Source of the DNA: Bacillus vallismortis
Lineage (GTDB): Bacteria > Bacillota > Bacilli > Bacillales > Bacillaceae
DNA: 64,000 bases
NCBI RefSeq assembly: GCF_004116955.1
Contig: NZ_CP026362.1
Location: forward strand, 1,156,501-1,220,500
Direction: 5' to 3'
The first letter of the stretch is position 1. Each line of letters starts with the position of its first letter. Below, in pieces: positions 29,891 to 38,491 of the stretch. The notes beneath the pieces were generated by a model that saw nothing but the letters and a program-made list of their open reading frames with translations, made no database searches and had not been told where the DNA came from. The translations under genes and the position numbers were made by a program.

Positions 29891-30949
29891 TTGTCATTAA
29901 ATTATTTCGATATTATGGTTCTCGATTGCCTTTGCAAAATAAACGGAGAACGGTCAGGAAGCGCTGTTTTTCACTTATTTAAAGGCAAAAGATCGTCACA
30001 AACCATACAAGATGCCGGCTTATTTCAGACAGCAAAATATTTTGGAATGGCACCGAAATGTTCGAGAAGCGATATTTCAGCGTCGCTCACCAAGCTTGAA
30101 CAGCATTCATATCTCGAACCATTGGCTGAAACAGATACATATAAAGTGACAGCCAGCGGCGCAGCTTCATTGAGGCACGCATTCAGTGAACGGCCTTGGC
30201 CCGTTCATTGTCACGGCGCTTATTACCAGCAGGCTGCCGGCGTACTTTGGAAAAGGCTTTCTCTGCTGGTGCAGGTCTTATCAAATAAACAACAGGGGAG
30301 CAGGCAGTATATCCCTGTCACAAAGGATTATAAGACACTTCAATGGGTAAAGAAATACTTCTCCAGGCATACGGATCATATAGAGATGGCAAGCAGCCTT
30401 TTTGCCATGCTGGAGGCGCATTTGCGTCAGATTGATGACAAAGCGGCGCAAATTTTTGTCTACTCTTTAACCTCGCACGATAGGATTGGCTTGACGAGCA
30501 GACAGCTTGCTGACACGCTGAATGAAGATGAATGGTATGTTTATATCTTGTTTTGGGCTTCGGTACATTATTTTATTCATTTACTACCGGAGTGTGAACA
30601 TTCTCTGTTAAAGGATATCCTCTCTGATGTGCATGTGGAGAATGCTCTGACAGAGTCCACAAGGAAAACATGGCAGATGGTCAAACAAGGGATCCCGATA
30701 CAGCGAATCGCCGACATCAGAAAGCTGAAAACAGCGACGATCGAAGACCATATTGTTGAAATTTCTCTCCACGAGCCTGCGTTTCACATAGATGACTATG
30801 TATCAGCGGAAGACCAGCTTGAAATTGCAGAGTTTTCAAAGCGGATACGGACAAATAAAATCAAACAAATTCGCGACGGCCTACAGCAGCGGTTCAGCTA
30901 TTTTCAAATCAGACTGGCATTGACAAAGCAGGTGCAGCAATATGACTAA
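29891..30949 (+). CDS. ypbB: YpbB, helix-turn-helix protein paired with RecQ
   Basis: A 352-residue soluble protein that overlaps recQ by 8 bp. The C-terminal ~90 residues contain TWQMVKQGIPIQRIADIRKL then TATIEDHIVEISLHEP, the HTH_40-type domain that in many bacteria forms the C-terminal end of RecQ itself. The N-terminal part is unassigned, with Lys/Arg-rich stretches. The TTG at 29891, behind GGTGGAT, gives the length I recall for this protein; GTG 29882 and ATG 29876 are in-frame alternatives. A role as a detached RecQ subunit is inferred from the domain and the overlap. Confidence 0.86.
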   Translation: MSLNYFDIMVLDCLCKINGERSGSAVFHLFKGKRSSQTIQDAGLFQTAKYFGMAPKCSRSDISASLTKLEQHSYLEPLAETDTYKVTASGAASLRHAFSERPWPVHCHGAYYQQAAGVLWKRLSLLVQVLSNKQQGSRQYIPVTKDYKTLQWVKKYFSRHTDHIEMASSLFAMLEAHLRQIDDKAAQIFVYSLTSHDRIGLTSRQLADTLNEDEWYVYILFWASVHYFIHLLPECEHSLLKDILSDVHVENALTESTRKTWQMVKQGIPIQRIADIRKLKTATIEDHIVEISLHEPAFHIDDYVSAEDQLEIAEFSKRIRTNKIKQIRDGLQQRFSYFQIRLALTKQVQQYD

Positions 30950-32432
30950 TTTACAGCAAACGTTACATCAGTTTTTTGGTTTTACTTCCTTTAAAAAAGG
31001 GCAGGAGGACATTATTAGAAGCATACTTAGCGGGAGGGATACCATTGCGATGCTGCCGACTGGGGGTGGAAAATCGCTTTGCTACCAGCTGCCTGGCTAT
31101 ATGCTTAACGGCATGGTGTTAATCGTTTCTCCACTGCTTTCTTTGATGGAGGATCAGGTGCAGCAGCTGAAGGCGCGGGGCGAAAAGCGTGCGGCGGCTT
31201 TGAACAGCATGCTTAGCAAGCAGGAGAGACAATTTGTTTTAGATCATATTCACCGCTATAAATTTTTGTACTTATCTCCAGAGGCTTTGCAGTCGCCTTA
31301 TGTATTGGAAAAATTAAAAAGCGTCCCGATCAGCCTATTCGTTATTGATGAGGCGCATTGCATATCTGAATGGGGGCATGACTTCAGGCCTGATTATTCA
31401 AAGCTGGGACAGCTGAGAAAACAACTTGGGCACCCGCCGGTTCTGGCATTGACTGCTACAGCTACAAAGGATACATTGCAAGATGTCATGAACCTGCTTG
31501 AGCTGCAACATGCTGAACAACATCTCAACTCAGTCAATCGGCCAAACATCTCGCTCAGGGTTGAACAAGCGGCGCATACTGCCGAAAAAATAGATAGGGT
31601 CATTCAGCTGGTTGAAAACCTTCAAGGTCCGGGAATTGTTTATTGTCCGACAAGGAAATGGGCTGAGGAATTAGCGGGTGAAATTAAAAGCAAAACAAGC
31701 AGCAGAGCCGACTTTTACCATGGCGGTATGGAGTCTGGCGACAGAATTTTAATCCAACAGCAGTTTATTCATAACCAGCTTGATGTGATATGTTGTACAA
31801 ATGCGTTTGGTATGGGTGTCGATAAACCTGATATCAGATATGTGATTCATTTTCATCTCCCTCAGACGGCTGAAGCATTCATGCAGGAAATTGGCAGAGC
31901 GGGACGTGATGGAAAACCGAGTGTCAGCATTTTGTTGCGGGCGCCAGGGGATTTTGAATTGCAGGAGCAGATTATCCAAATGGAGAGTGTCACAGCTGAA
32001 GAAATCGCCAATGTGATCCGTGTGCTTGAAAAGATGGAGGAGCGGGATGAGAGACGGCTGCGGGATCTAGTAATGCAGTATGGTATCGGAGAGACCCAAA
32101 GCCGTATGATGATACACCTCTTTAAGCAGGGCAAAACATCAATTGAACTGATGAAGCAAGAGATTTCATATCGCATGGAACTGAAGCTAGAAAAAATGCG
32201 CCGTGTATCTTTTCTGCTTCAACGTGATGGCTGTATAAGACAATCGTTGTTAACCTATTTTGATGAATCATATGAGCCTGATGATGGAAACCTCCAATGC
32301 TGTTCACATTGCGGTTTTGATCTATCATTGTATGAACAAAAAGGAGAACGGAATAAAATGGCGCCATTGGACAGCTGGAGTTTGGAATTGCAACGGATAT
32401 TCAGCTTGGAGACTGTAGGTGAACGGAACTGA
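30942..32432 (+). CDS. recQ: ATP-dependent DNA helicase RecQ (short form)
   Basis: 3'-5' DNA helicase of the RecQ family acting in recombination and repair. It has 496 residues. Helicase motifs run in order: FKKGQEDII (motif 0), MLPTGGGKSLCYQLP (Walker A), VIDEAHCISEWGHDFRPDY (DEAH plus the RecQ aromatic loop), LALTATAT, CCTNAFGMGVDKPD and QEIGRAGRDG. A zinc-binding region ends with CCSHCGFD near residue 470. The HRDC domain and HTH tail of longer RecQ proteins are absent; the latter appears in ypbB just upstream. Its stop codon overlaps the probable ypbD start. Confidence 0.93.
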   Translation: MTNLQQTLHQFFGFTSFKKGQEDIIRSILSGRDTIAMLPTGGGKSLCYQLPGYMLNGMVLIVSPLLSLMEDQVQQLKARGEKRAAALNSMLSKQERQFVLDHIHRYKFLYLSPEALQSPYVLEKLKSVPISLFVIDEAHCISEWGHDFRPDYSKLGQLRKQLGHPPVLALTATATKDTLQDVMNLLELQHAEQHLNSVNRPNISLRVEQAAHTAEKIDRVIQLVENLQGPGIVYCPTRKWAEELAGEIKSKTSSRADFYHGGMESGDRILIQQQFIHNQLDVICCTNAFGMGVDKPDIRYVIHFHLPQTAEAFMQEIGRAGRDGKPSVSILLRAPGDFELQEQIIQMESVTAEEIANVIRVLEKMEERDERRLRDLVMQYGIGETQSRMMIHLFKQGKTSIELMKQEISYRMELKLEKMRRVSFLLQRDGCIRQSLLTYFDESYEPDDGNLQCCSHCGFDLSLYEQKGERNKMAPLDSWSLELQRIFSLETVGERN

Positions 32433-33061
32433 AACAGCAAAAGGATCTCATTCAGCAAATGTCAGACCGTGATATGCTGAAGCAGTTATATGTAACGCAG
32501 TTTTTGATCCTCATCGCCGCAGCTGCAGCAGGATTGTTCTTTTTTGAGGATGTCAGAGACGTACAAAAGCTCTGGGATATTCGCGACATGCGCATCATAT
32601 GGTATGGTGTTTCCATTGCTGTTATTGTGATTTTAGCCGATATGGCGGTGATGAAATGGTGCCCGGCCCATCTATATGATGACGGGGGAATCAATAAAAA
32701 AATATTCAGTAAGAGGTCGATCCCTCATATTATATTTTTAACGCTTCTGATTGCTTTCGCGGAAGAAATGTTATTCAGAGGAGTGCTGCAGACTCATATC
32801 GGTTTATGGGCGGCCAGTCTTATATTTGCCGTTCTTCATTTTCGGTATTTGTCAAAATGGCTGTTATTTATCATGGTGACAGCAATCAGCTTTTTGCTCG
32901 GACTGATGTATGAATGGACCGGTAACTTATTTGTTCCGGTGACGGCGCATTTTATCATTGATGCCGTGTTTGCCTGCCAGATTCGTTTTGAACATGTGAG
33001 GAGGGATAAACATGACGAACATGTCGAGAGTAGAGAGAAGAAAAGCCCAGAATCGTTATGA
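32429..33061 (+). CDS. ypbD: CPBP-family intramembrane protease-like protein YpbD
   Basis: Membrane protein of the CAAX protease and bacteriocin-processing (CPBP/Abi) family. The family motifs are EEMLFRG, the single His in AVLHFRY and HFIIDAVF near the C-terminus; these form the putative metal site within helices. About five membrane segments are seen. The only ribosome site, AGGTGA (32416-32421), is 7 bp from CTG 32429, which overlaps the recQ stop (C-TGA) and would give 210 residues; ATG 32459 gives 200 but lacks a properly spaced site. The 3' end overlaps ypbE by 50 bp. The substrate is unknown. Confidence 0.82.
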   Translation: MKQQKDLIQQMSDRDMLKQLYVTQFLILIAAAAAGLFFFEDVRDVQKLWDIRDMRIIWYGVSIAVIVILADMAVMKWCPAHLYDDGGINKKIFSKRSIPHIIFLTLLIAFAEEMLFRGVLQTHIGLWAASLIFAVLHFRYLSKWLLFIMVTAISFLLGLMYEWTGNLFVPVTAHFIIDAVFACQIRFEHVRRDKHDEHVESREKKSPESL

Positions 33062-33740
33062 AGATCAAAACGCCGCATTGGCGGACGATTTTTTCGATGA
33101 TGATGAAGAAAGCCTTCCGACAAGACAATCTGTAAAAAATCAGAGAGAACAGAAAAAAAAGCAAGGGAAAACAAAAACGCCATTATTCACTGTACTCGCT
33201 GTATTATTTGTTTTTGTGCCGGTTATTGTTTTGGTGAGCTTATTTTATCTAAAAAGCCACCCGGATCATCGTGATGATTATGAAGATGTTTTTATCGACA
33301 GCAGCCAAAGCAAATACGAGGTTGTGCCGAAATCAGAGGGCAAAAAAGACAACGAAGAAAAGACCAAAGACACTGCACTGCAGCAAGCGTCCAAAAAAAA
33401 GCCTGAGATGGCAAAGGCTAAAGAGCCGGCAAACACAGCAACTGCTAAAAAGCAGCCTGCCGCTGAGGAAAAAAAAGACTCGGTAAATCAAGAGGAAGCA
33501 ACGGCTGCTTCCTCTTCCCGACAAACAGCAGCACGAGAAGAACAGCAGCAGGCTGAACCAGTTCAAACTGAGGCGAAACGGGTGGTCAAGCACACCGTCC
33601 AAAAAAAAGAAACGCTGTACCGCATTTCCATGAAGTATTATAAAAACCGGTCGGGAGAAGAAAAAATCCGTGTGTATAATCATCTTAATGGAAATGATGT
33701 TTACACTGGACAAGTATTGGACATCCCCCTTGATGGATGA
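33012..33740 (+). CDS. ypbE: LysM-domain membrane protein YpbE
   Basis: A 242-residue type II membrane protein. The cytoplasmic head is charged (residues 1-58). One membrane segment follows at about 59-80 (FTVLAVLFVFVPVIVLVSLF), then a long disordered linker rich in Lys, Glu, Ala and Gln (about 90-190), and a C-terminal LysM domain (VVKHTVQKKETLYRISMKYY to VYTGQVLDIP) that would bind peptidoglycan. It overlaps the end of ypbD. Function unknown; the layout suggests a wall-membrane tether. Confidence 0.9.
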   Translation: MTNMSRVERRKAQNRYEDQNAALADDFFDDDEESLPTRQSVKNQREQKKKQGKTKTPLFTVLAVLFVFVPVIVLVSLFYLKSHPDHRDDYEDVFIDSSQSKYEVVPKSEGKKDNEEKTKDTALQQASKKKPEMAKAKEPANTATAKKQPAAEEKKDSVNQEEATAASSSRQTAAREEQQQAEPVQTEAKRVVKHTVQKKETLYRISMKYYKNRSGEEKIRVYNHLNGNDVYTGQVLDIPLDG

Positions 33741-33806
33741 ATAAGGCATCTTTTTTATGTTCCGCTCATATTATGTAGCAATGAAAAAGGACAAGGTGTG
33801 AAGCGG

Positions 33807-34250
33807 ATGGAATCTTTATGGAATCAGCTTGACCAGTTTACAGACGCGCCGACCAAACAGATGCTCCAAGCGCTGGTGAAACGAAAACAAAAATTTGAAC
33901 AATATGCAGCGCAATGCCGCAGATGGCGATGGACGTCCCTCATTTGCTTAGGGTTATTATGTCTTATGATTATGATCAAAAGCCCTGCGCCTCAGCTCGT
34001 TCTTCAAGAAATGCTCAGCCGTACCTTTTATTTATTTTGGATGATGGCAACCGCTTTTGCATACTGCACTTCATATTATTTTAAGAAAAAGGAAGATAAA
34101 GCTGAGGGTGATTTCCATAAACTGAGATGCGAAATTATTCAGAAAAGCACTGATCTTTGGCCGCAGCCGGATAAATGGAAGGCGAGAGAGTCTGTTTTTC
34201 AAATGATGAAGCACAAATATGACATTAATCTATATTTTGAAAGTAAATAA
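33807..34250 (+). CDS. ypbF: Membrane protein YpbF (unknown function)
   Basis: A 147-residue protein with two membrane segments (about 44-58, SLICLGLLCLMIMI, and 75-95) between charged ends. The C-terminal part is basic and contains DLWPQPDKWKARESVF. I recognise it only as the conserved Bacillus protein in this operon. ATG 33807 is 7 bp from AAGGTG; a GTG three codons upstream is in frame but would overlap that site. It is followed by a terminator that also contains part of the ypbG promoter. Confidence 0.86.
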   Translation: MESLWNQLDQFTDAPTKQMLQALVKRKQKFEQYAAQCRRWRWTSLICLGLLCLMIMIKSPAPQLVLQEMLSRTFYLFWMMATAFAYCTSYYFKKKEDKAEGDFHKLRCEIIQKSTDLWPQPDKWKARESVFQMMKHKYDINLYFESK

Positions 34251-34253
34251 ATC

Positions 34254-34290
34254 GGGGCGTTTTCTTAAACGATAGAAACGTCTTTTTTTA
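34254..34290 (+). terminator. Terminator of the ypbB-ypbF operon
   Basis: GGGCGTTT and AAACGTCT form a stem (with one G-U pair), followed by a T run. Confidence 0.65.
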
Positions 34291-34299
34291 TTGTCCGTC
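34274..34299 (+). promoter_or_regulatory. ECF (sigma-M-type) promoter of ypbG
   Basis: AGAAAC (34274-34279), a 16-bp spacer and CGTC (34296-34299). The -35 lies in the 3' arm of the preceding terminator. ypbG is known as a sigma-M target; the site here is read from sequence. Confidence 0.55.
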
Positions 34300-34334
34300 T
34301 TATTGATAAGTTCTAAAAAGAATGGAGAGTTTTT

Positions 34335-35114
34335 ATGAAGCTATCAGTGAAAATTGCCGGTGTGCTAACTGTTGCCGCAGCGGCTATGACGGCAAAAATG
34401 TATTCAACAGCTAAAGGAAACCATTTGAAAACACATACATTTTCTTTATCGAAAATGAAGGGTAAGCCGCCTCTCACAATATTCTTTATTTCGGACATTC
34501 ATAAACGTCTCATCGATCAAGATCTTATACAAAAAGCGCGCAGTCATGCCCCGCACCTGGTTATCATCGGCGGTGATTTAGCCGAGGGTGGTGTGCCTAG
34601 TACAAGAATTGAGGAAAACATCAAAAGGCTTGTGATCTTTGGGGTCCCTGTCTTGTTTGTGTGGGGAAATAATGATTATGAAATCAGGCAGCATAGGCTG
34701 TATTCTATATTCAAAGCGCACGGTGTCATCAGCTTGAGGAATGAATCAGTTTCGTTTTCGCACAGTGGACATACGATTGGGATTGCCGGAGTTGATGATA
34801 TCAAGATGGAGATGGATCATTATGAGGAAGCCATTAAAGCGCTTGACAAAAGCCAACTGAATATTCTCGTTTGCCATAACCCGGAAATCCATGAACAAAT
34901 CCACGAAACCGACGGTATTGATGCGATATTTAGCGGACATACCCATGGCGGTCAGATTAGATTTGGGAAATTCGGGCCATATGAACTTGGAAAAACAGGT
35001 TGTGTTAAACAATCGAAGTATCTGATCAGCAACGGATATGGCACCACAAAAGTGCCTTTTCGTTTAGGCGCTAAGCCGGAAACACATATTGTAACTCTTT
35101 GTGCGCCGGAATAA
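34335..35114 (+). CDS. ypbG: Calcineurin-like metallophosphoesterase YpbG
   Basis: A 259-residue phosphoesterase with an N-terminal hydrophobic anchor (about 7-24) that probably holds it at the outer face of the membrane. The metal-binding signature is complete: FISDIHK (Asp, His), IGGDLAEGG (Asp), VWGNNDYE (Asn/Asp), VCHNPEI (His) and FSGHTHGGQIRFGKFGP (two His). It resembles the YkuE-type membrane phosphoesterases. The substrate is unknown; the envelope-stress promoter suggests a lipid or wall precursor, which is inference. Confidence 0.91.
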   Translation: MKLSVKIAGVLTVAAAAMTAKMYSTAKGNHLKTHTFSLSKMKGKPPLTIFFISDIHKRLIDQDLIQKARSHAPHLVIIGGDLAEGGVPSTRIEENIKRLVIFGVPVLFVWGNNDYEIRQHRLYSIFKAHGVISLRNESVSFSHSGHTIGIAGVDDIKMEMDHYEEAIKALDKSQLNILVCHNPEIHEQIHETDGIDAIFSGHTHGGQIRFGKFGPYELGKTGCVKQSKYLISNGYGTTKVPFRLGAKPETHIVTLCAPE

Positions 35115-35272
35115 CTTATTGGAAGCAAAACGCCATAAGGCAATAAAAACTGCATTGTGCTTGTCTTACTAGTGAACTCAGTGTAAACTGATAACAATTA
35201 AGAACCTATGACTCATCATCTCATATAATGTGTTATATGATTTGTGTGCAAGTAGAGGCAGGAGGGAACGTT

Positions 35273-35857
35273 ATGCGGCTTGAGCGTCTGAATTATAATA
35301 AGATTAAAATCTTTTTAACCCTCGATGATTTGACAGACCGGGGATTGACAAAAGAAGACCTCTGGAAGGACTCATTTAAAGTCCACCAGTTATTTAAAGA
35401 TATGATGAATGAGGCGAATACAGAGCTCGGCTTTGAAGCGAATGGACCGATTGCAGTGGAAGTGTATTCTCTCCAAGCACAAGGGATGGTTGTGATCGTA
35501 ACAAAGAACCAAGAAGCCGATTCTGAAGACGATGAGTATGATGATGATTACATCGAAATGCAAGTCAAGCTTGACGAAAGCGCGGACATCATTTATCAAT
35601 TCCATTCCTTTGAGGATATCATCCAGCTTTCAGACAGCTTACAGCGAATCGGTATCATAGGGGGGACTGTCTATCACTATGAGGGACAGTACTTTTTAAG
35701 CCTTGAAGACCTGGGGTCACATCCAGCTGAGGGGGTTGTGTCGGTCCTGGCTGAATACGGCAATCCGACAACTTTAACGATTTATCGCTTGCAAGAGTAT
35801 GGTAAGCTCATTATGGACGGCAATGCCGTTGAAACGATACAGACTCATTTTTTATAA
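35273..35857 (+). CDS. mecB: ClpC adaptor protein MecB (YpbH)
   Basis: A paralogue of MecA, 194 residues. It starts MRLERLNYNKIKIFLTLDDL, which is the N-terminal substrate-binding domain. An acidic linker follows (EADSEDDEYDDDY, about 82-94), then the C-terminal domain that docks on ClpC. Adaptor proteins of this type deliver substrates to ClpC-ClpP and drive its assembly. ATG 35273 follows AGGAGGGAACGTT. Single gene with its own terminator. Confidence 0.93.
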   Translation: MRLERLNYNKIKIFLTLDDLTDRGLTKEDLWKDSFKVHQLFKDMMNEANTELGFEANGPIAVEVYSLQAQGMVVIVTKNQEADSEDDEYDDDYIEMQVKLDESADIIYQFHSFEDIIQLSDSLQRIGIIGGTVYHYEGQYFLSLEDLGSHPAEGVVSVLAEYGNPTTLTIYRLQEYGKLIMDGNAVETIQTHFL

Positions 35858-35868
35858 AAATGCCACGG

Positions 35869-35899
35869 AAAACTGCTGATTTCACAGCAGTTTTTTTTC
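35869..35899 (+). terminator. Terminator of mecB
   Basis: AACTGCTG and CAGCAGTT form an 8-bp stem followed by eight T residues. Confidence 0.85.
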
Positions 35900-36014
35900 G
35901 TTAAAAAACATGGAAAAACGTAACGTTTATTCTATGCACAGATCATATGAAGGTGTATACTATTCTCTGAAAGGGAGCATGTGAGAAACAGAAGATTCTA
36001 GGAGGTTAACTCAA

Positions 36015-37289
36015 ATGGCAGCCGATCGAAACACCGGTCATACAGAAGAGGACAAACTTGATGTATTAAAATCAACCCAAACCGTTATACATAAGGCTCT
36101 GGAAAAATTGGGATATCCCGAAGAAGTCTACGAACTGTTAAAGGAGCCGATGAGATTATTAACGGTAAAAATACCTGTTCGTATGGACGACGGATCAGTA
36201 AAGATTTTTACAGGTTATCGTGCGCAGCACAATGACTCTGTCGGTCCGACAAAAGGCGGGATACGTTTTCACCCGAACGTAACAGAAAAAGAGGTGAAGG
36301 CGCTTTCTATTTGGATGAGTTTAAAATGCGGCATAATTGATCTTCCATATGGCGGTGGTAAAGGCGGGATTGTTTGTGATCCAAGGGATATGTCGTTTAG
36401 AGAGCTGGAGCGTCTGAGCAGAGGGTATGTCAGAGCTATCAGCCAAATCGTCGGCCCGACGAAAGACGTGCCGGCACCGGATGTATTTACAAACTCACAA
36501 ATCATGGCTTGGATGATGGATGAGTATTCAAGAATTGATGAATTTAATTCGCCTGGATTTATTACGGGCAAGCCGCTTGTGCTTGGAGGATCTCACGGGA
36601 GAGAATCTGCGACAGCAAAAGGTGTGACGATCTGTATTAAAGAAGCGGCAAAGAAAAAAGGCATCGATATTCATGGTGCGCGTGTCGTTGTTCAAGGATT
36701 CGGTAACGCCGGAAGCTATTTAGCGAAATTTATGCATGATGCGGGAGCAAAAGTTGTCGGCATCTCAGATGCGTATGGTGGTCTTTATGATCCGGAAGGC
36801 CTCGATATCGATTACTTACTCGACCGCCGGGACAGCTTCGGTACCGTAACAAAGCTTTTCAACGATACCATTACGAACCAAGAGCTGCTGGAGCTGGATT
36901 GTGATATCCTTGTTCCTGCTGCGATTGAAAATCAAATTACAGAAGAAAATGCCCATCATATTCAGGCTAAAATTGTCGTCGAAGCGGCAAACGGGCCAAC
37001 AACGCTTGAAGGAACCAAAATTCTTTCAGACCGGGACATTCTGCTTGTTCCAGACGTACTGGCAAGTGCCGGCGGCGTAACGGTTTCATATTTTGAATGG
37101 GTTCAGAATAACCAAGGCTTCTACTGGAGTGAAGAAGAGGTAGAAGAAAAATTAGAAAAAATGATGGTTAAATCATTTAATAATATTTACGAAATGGCTA
37201 AAAACCGAAGAATTGACATGAGGCTCGCTGCTTACATGGTCGGCGTTCGCAAAATGGCTGAAGCTTCGCGTTTTAGAGGCTGGATATAA
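36015..37289 (+). CDS. gudB: NAD-specific glutamate dehydrogenase GudB (intact)
   Basis: Breaks down glutamate to 2-oxoglutarate and ammonia. It has 424 residues, the length of the active enzyme. The substrate site is PTKGGIRFHP and LPYGGGKGGIVCDP with the catalytic Lys, and APDVFTNSQIMAWMMDEY follows. The Rossmann domain has VVVQGFGNAGSYLA. The codons GTGAAGGCG near 36295 occur once; strain 168 carries a 9-bp duplication of this site (VKAVKA) that makes its enzyme inactive. The ATG is preceded by AGGAGG. Single gene with a terminator. Confidence 0.97.
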   Translation: MAADRNTGHTEEDKLDVLKSTQTVIHKALEKLGYPEEVYELLKEPMRLLTVKIPVRMDDGSVKIFTGYRAQHNDSVGPTKGGIRFHPNVTEKEVKALSIWMSLKCGIIDLPYGGGKGGIVCDPRDMSFRELERLSRGYVRAISQIVGPTKDVPAPDVFTNSQIMAWMMDEYSRIDEFNSPGFITGKPLVLGGSHGRESATAKGVTICIKEAAKKKGIDIHGARVVVQGFGNAGSYLAKFMHDAGAKVVGISDAYGGLYDPEGLDIDYLLDRRDSFGTVTKLFNDTITNQELLELDCDILVPAAIENQITEENAHHIQAKIVVEAANGPTTLEGTKILSDRDILLVPDVLASAGGVTVSYFEWVQNNQGFYWSEEEVEEKLEKMMVKSFNNIYEMAKNRRIDMRLAAYMVGVRKMAEASRFRGWI

Positions 37290-37310
37290 GTTGATGATTT
37301 GCATAAAAAT

Positions 37311-37345
37311 AAAAAATCTCCTATGATAAAATAGGAGTTTTTTTT
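37311..37345 (+). terminator. Terminator of gudB
   Basis: AATCTCCTAT and ATAGGAG form the stem, followed by a long T run. Confidence 0.8.
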
Positions 37346-37398
37346 ATTCGGAAATAGAAAAATATGAAGTGAAATGCCAATCGCAGGAGTTGACGGAA

Positions 37399-38373
37399 AT
37401 GATTCAAGAAAAAGCAATAATTATAGGCGGAGGGCCTTGCGGACTATCTGCCGCCATTCACCTAAAACAAATTGGCATTGATGCCCTCGTCATCGAAAAA
37501 GGCAATGTCGTTAACAGCATTTACAATTATCCGACGCATCAAACCTTTTTTAGCTCAAGTGAAAAACTTGAAATTGGAGACGTGGCATTTATTACGGAAA
37601 ACAGAAAGCCTGTCAGAATTCAGGCTTTATCGTATTACCGGGAAGTCGTCAAACGGAAAAACATCCGTGTAAATGCGTTTGAAATGGTGCACAAAGTCAC
37701 GAAAGCGGAAAACAATTCATTTGTTATAGAGACATCAAAAGGGACTTACACGACACCATATTGTATTATTGCAACAGGCTATTATGATCATCCAAACTAT
37801 ATGAACGTACCCGGAGAGAATTTGCCAAAAGTATTCCATTATTTTAAAGAAGGCCATCCGTACTTTGATAAAGATGTGGTCGTCATCGGCGGAAAAAATT
37901 CAAGTGTAGACGCTGCGCTTGAACTTGTGAAATCTGGAGCGCGTGTCACAGTTTTATACAGGGGCAATGAGTATTCGTCAAGCATTAAGCCATGGATTCT
38001 GCCTGAGTTTGAATCGCTCGTCAGAAACGGAACAATTCGCATGGAATTTGGCGCTTGTGTCGAAAAAATCAACGAGGATGAAGTGATATTCCGCTCCGGT
38101 GAGAAGGAACTCATGACCATTAAAAATGATTTTGTATTTGCCATGACAGGCTATCATCCCGATCATCAATTTCTTGAAAAAATGGGTGTTGAAATTGATC
38201 AGGAAACAGGACGTCCATTTTTTAATGAAGAAACGATGGAAACAAACGTTGAAGGCATTTTTATTGCCGGGGTCATTGCCGCCGGAAACAATGCAAATGA
38301 AATATTTATTGAAAACGGCAGATTTCACGGGGGACATATCGCAGCGGAAATCGCAAAAAGAGAAAATCTGTAA
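37399..38373 (+). CDS. ypdA: Bacillithiol disulfide reductase YpdA (Bdr)
   Basis: FAD flavoprotein, 324 residues, that uses NADPH to reduce oxidised bacillithiol. The FAD site is AIIIGGGPCGLSAAIHL near the N-terminus, the NADPH site VVVIGGKNSSVDAALEL (about 155-170), and IIATGYYDHP lies between. ATG 37399 lies behind AGGAG; the longer frame from 37369 adds residues before the FAD strand and is unlikely. Single gene with a terminator. Confidence 0.93.
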   Translation: MIQEKAIIIGGGPCGLSAAIHLKQIGIDALVIEKGNVVNSIYNYPTHQTFFSSSEKLEIGDVAFITENRKPVRIQALSYYREVVKRKNIRVNAFEMVHKVTKAENNSFVIETSKGTYTTPYCIIATGYYDHPNYMNVPGENLPKVFHYFKEGHPYFDKDVVVIGGKNSSVDAALELVKSGARVTVLYRGNEYSSSIKPWILPEFESLVRNGTIRMEFGACVEKINEDEVIFRSGEKELMTIKNDFVFAMTGYHPDHQFLEKMGVEIDQETGRPFFNEETMETNVEGIFIAGVIAAGNNANEIFIENGRFHGGHIAAEIAKRENL

Positions 38374-38378
38374 AGAGG

Positions 38379-38409
38379 AGAGCATATGATAAATTCGTAT
38401 GCTCTTTTT
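38379..38409 (+). terminator. Terminator of ypdA
   Basis: GAGCATA and TATGCTC form the stem, then T-rich sequence. Confidence 0.75.
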
Positions 38410-38491
38410 GTTTTTTTAAGGTCAGACAGATGTAAATTCATAAACAACATGGTAGGATAGACTTAGGAATATAAAGGAAAGAGGTTGCCTG

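Noticed and set aside
33333-33749. Cys/Phe-rich minus-strand frame opposite ypbE
   Set aside because: It is the antisense of the Lys/Glu/Ala-rich linker of YpbE; low-complexity shadow.
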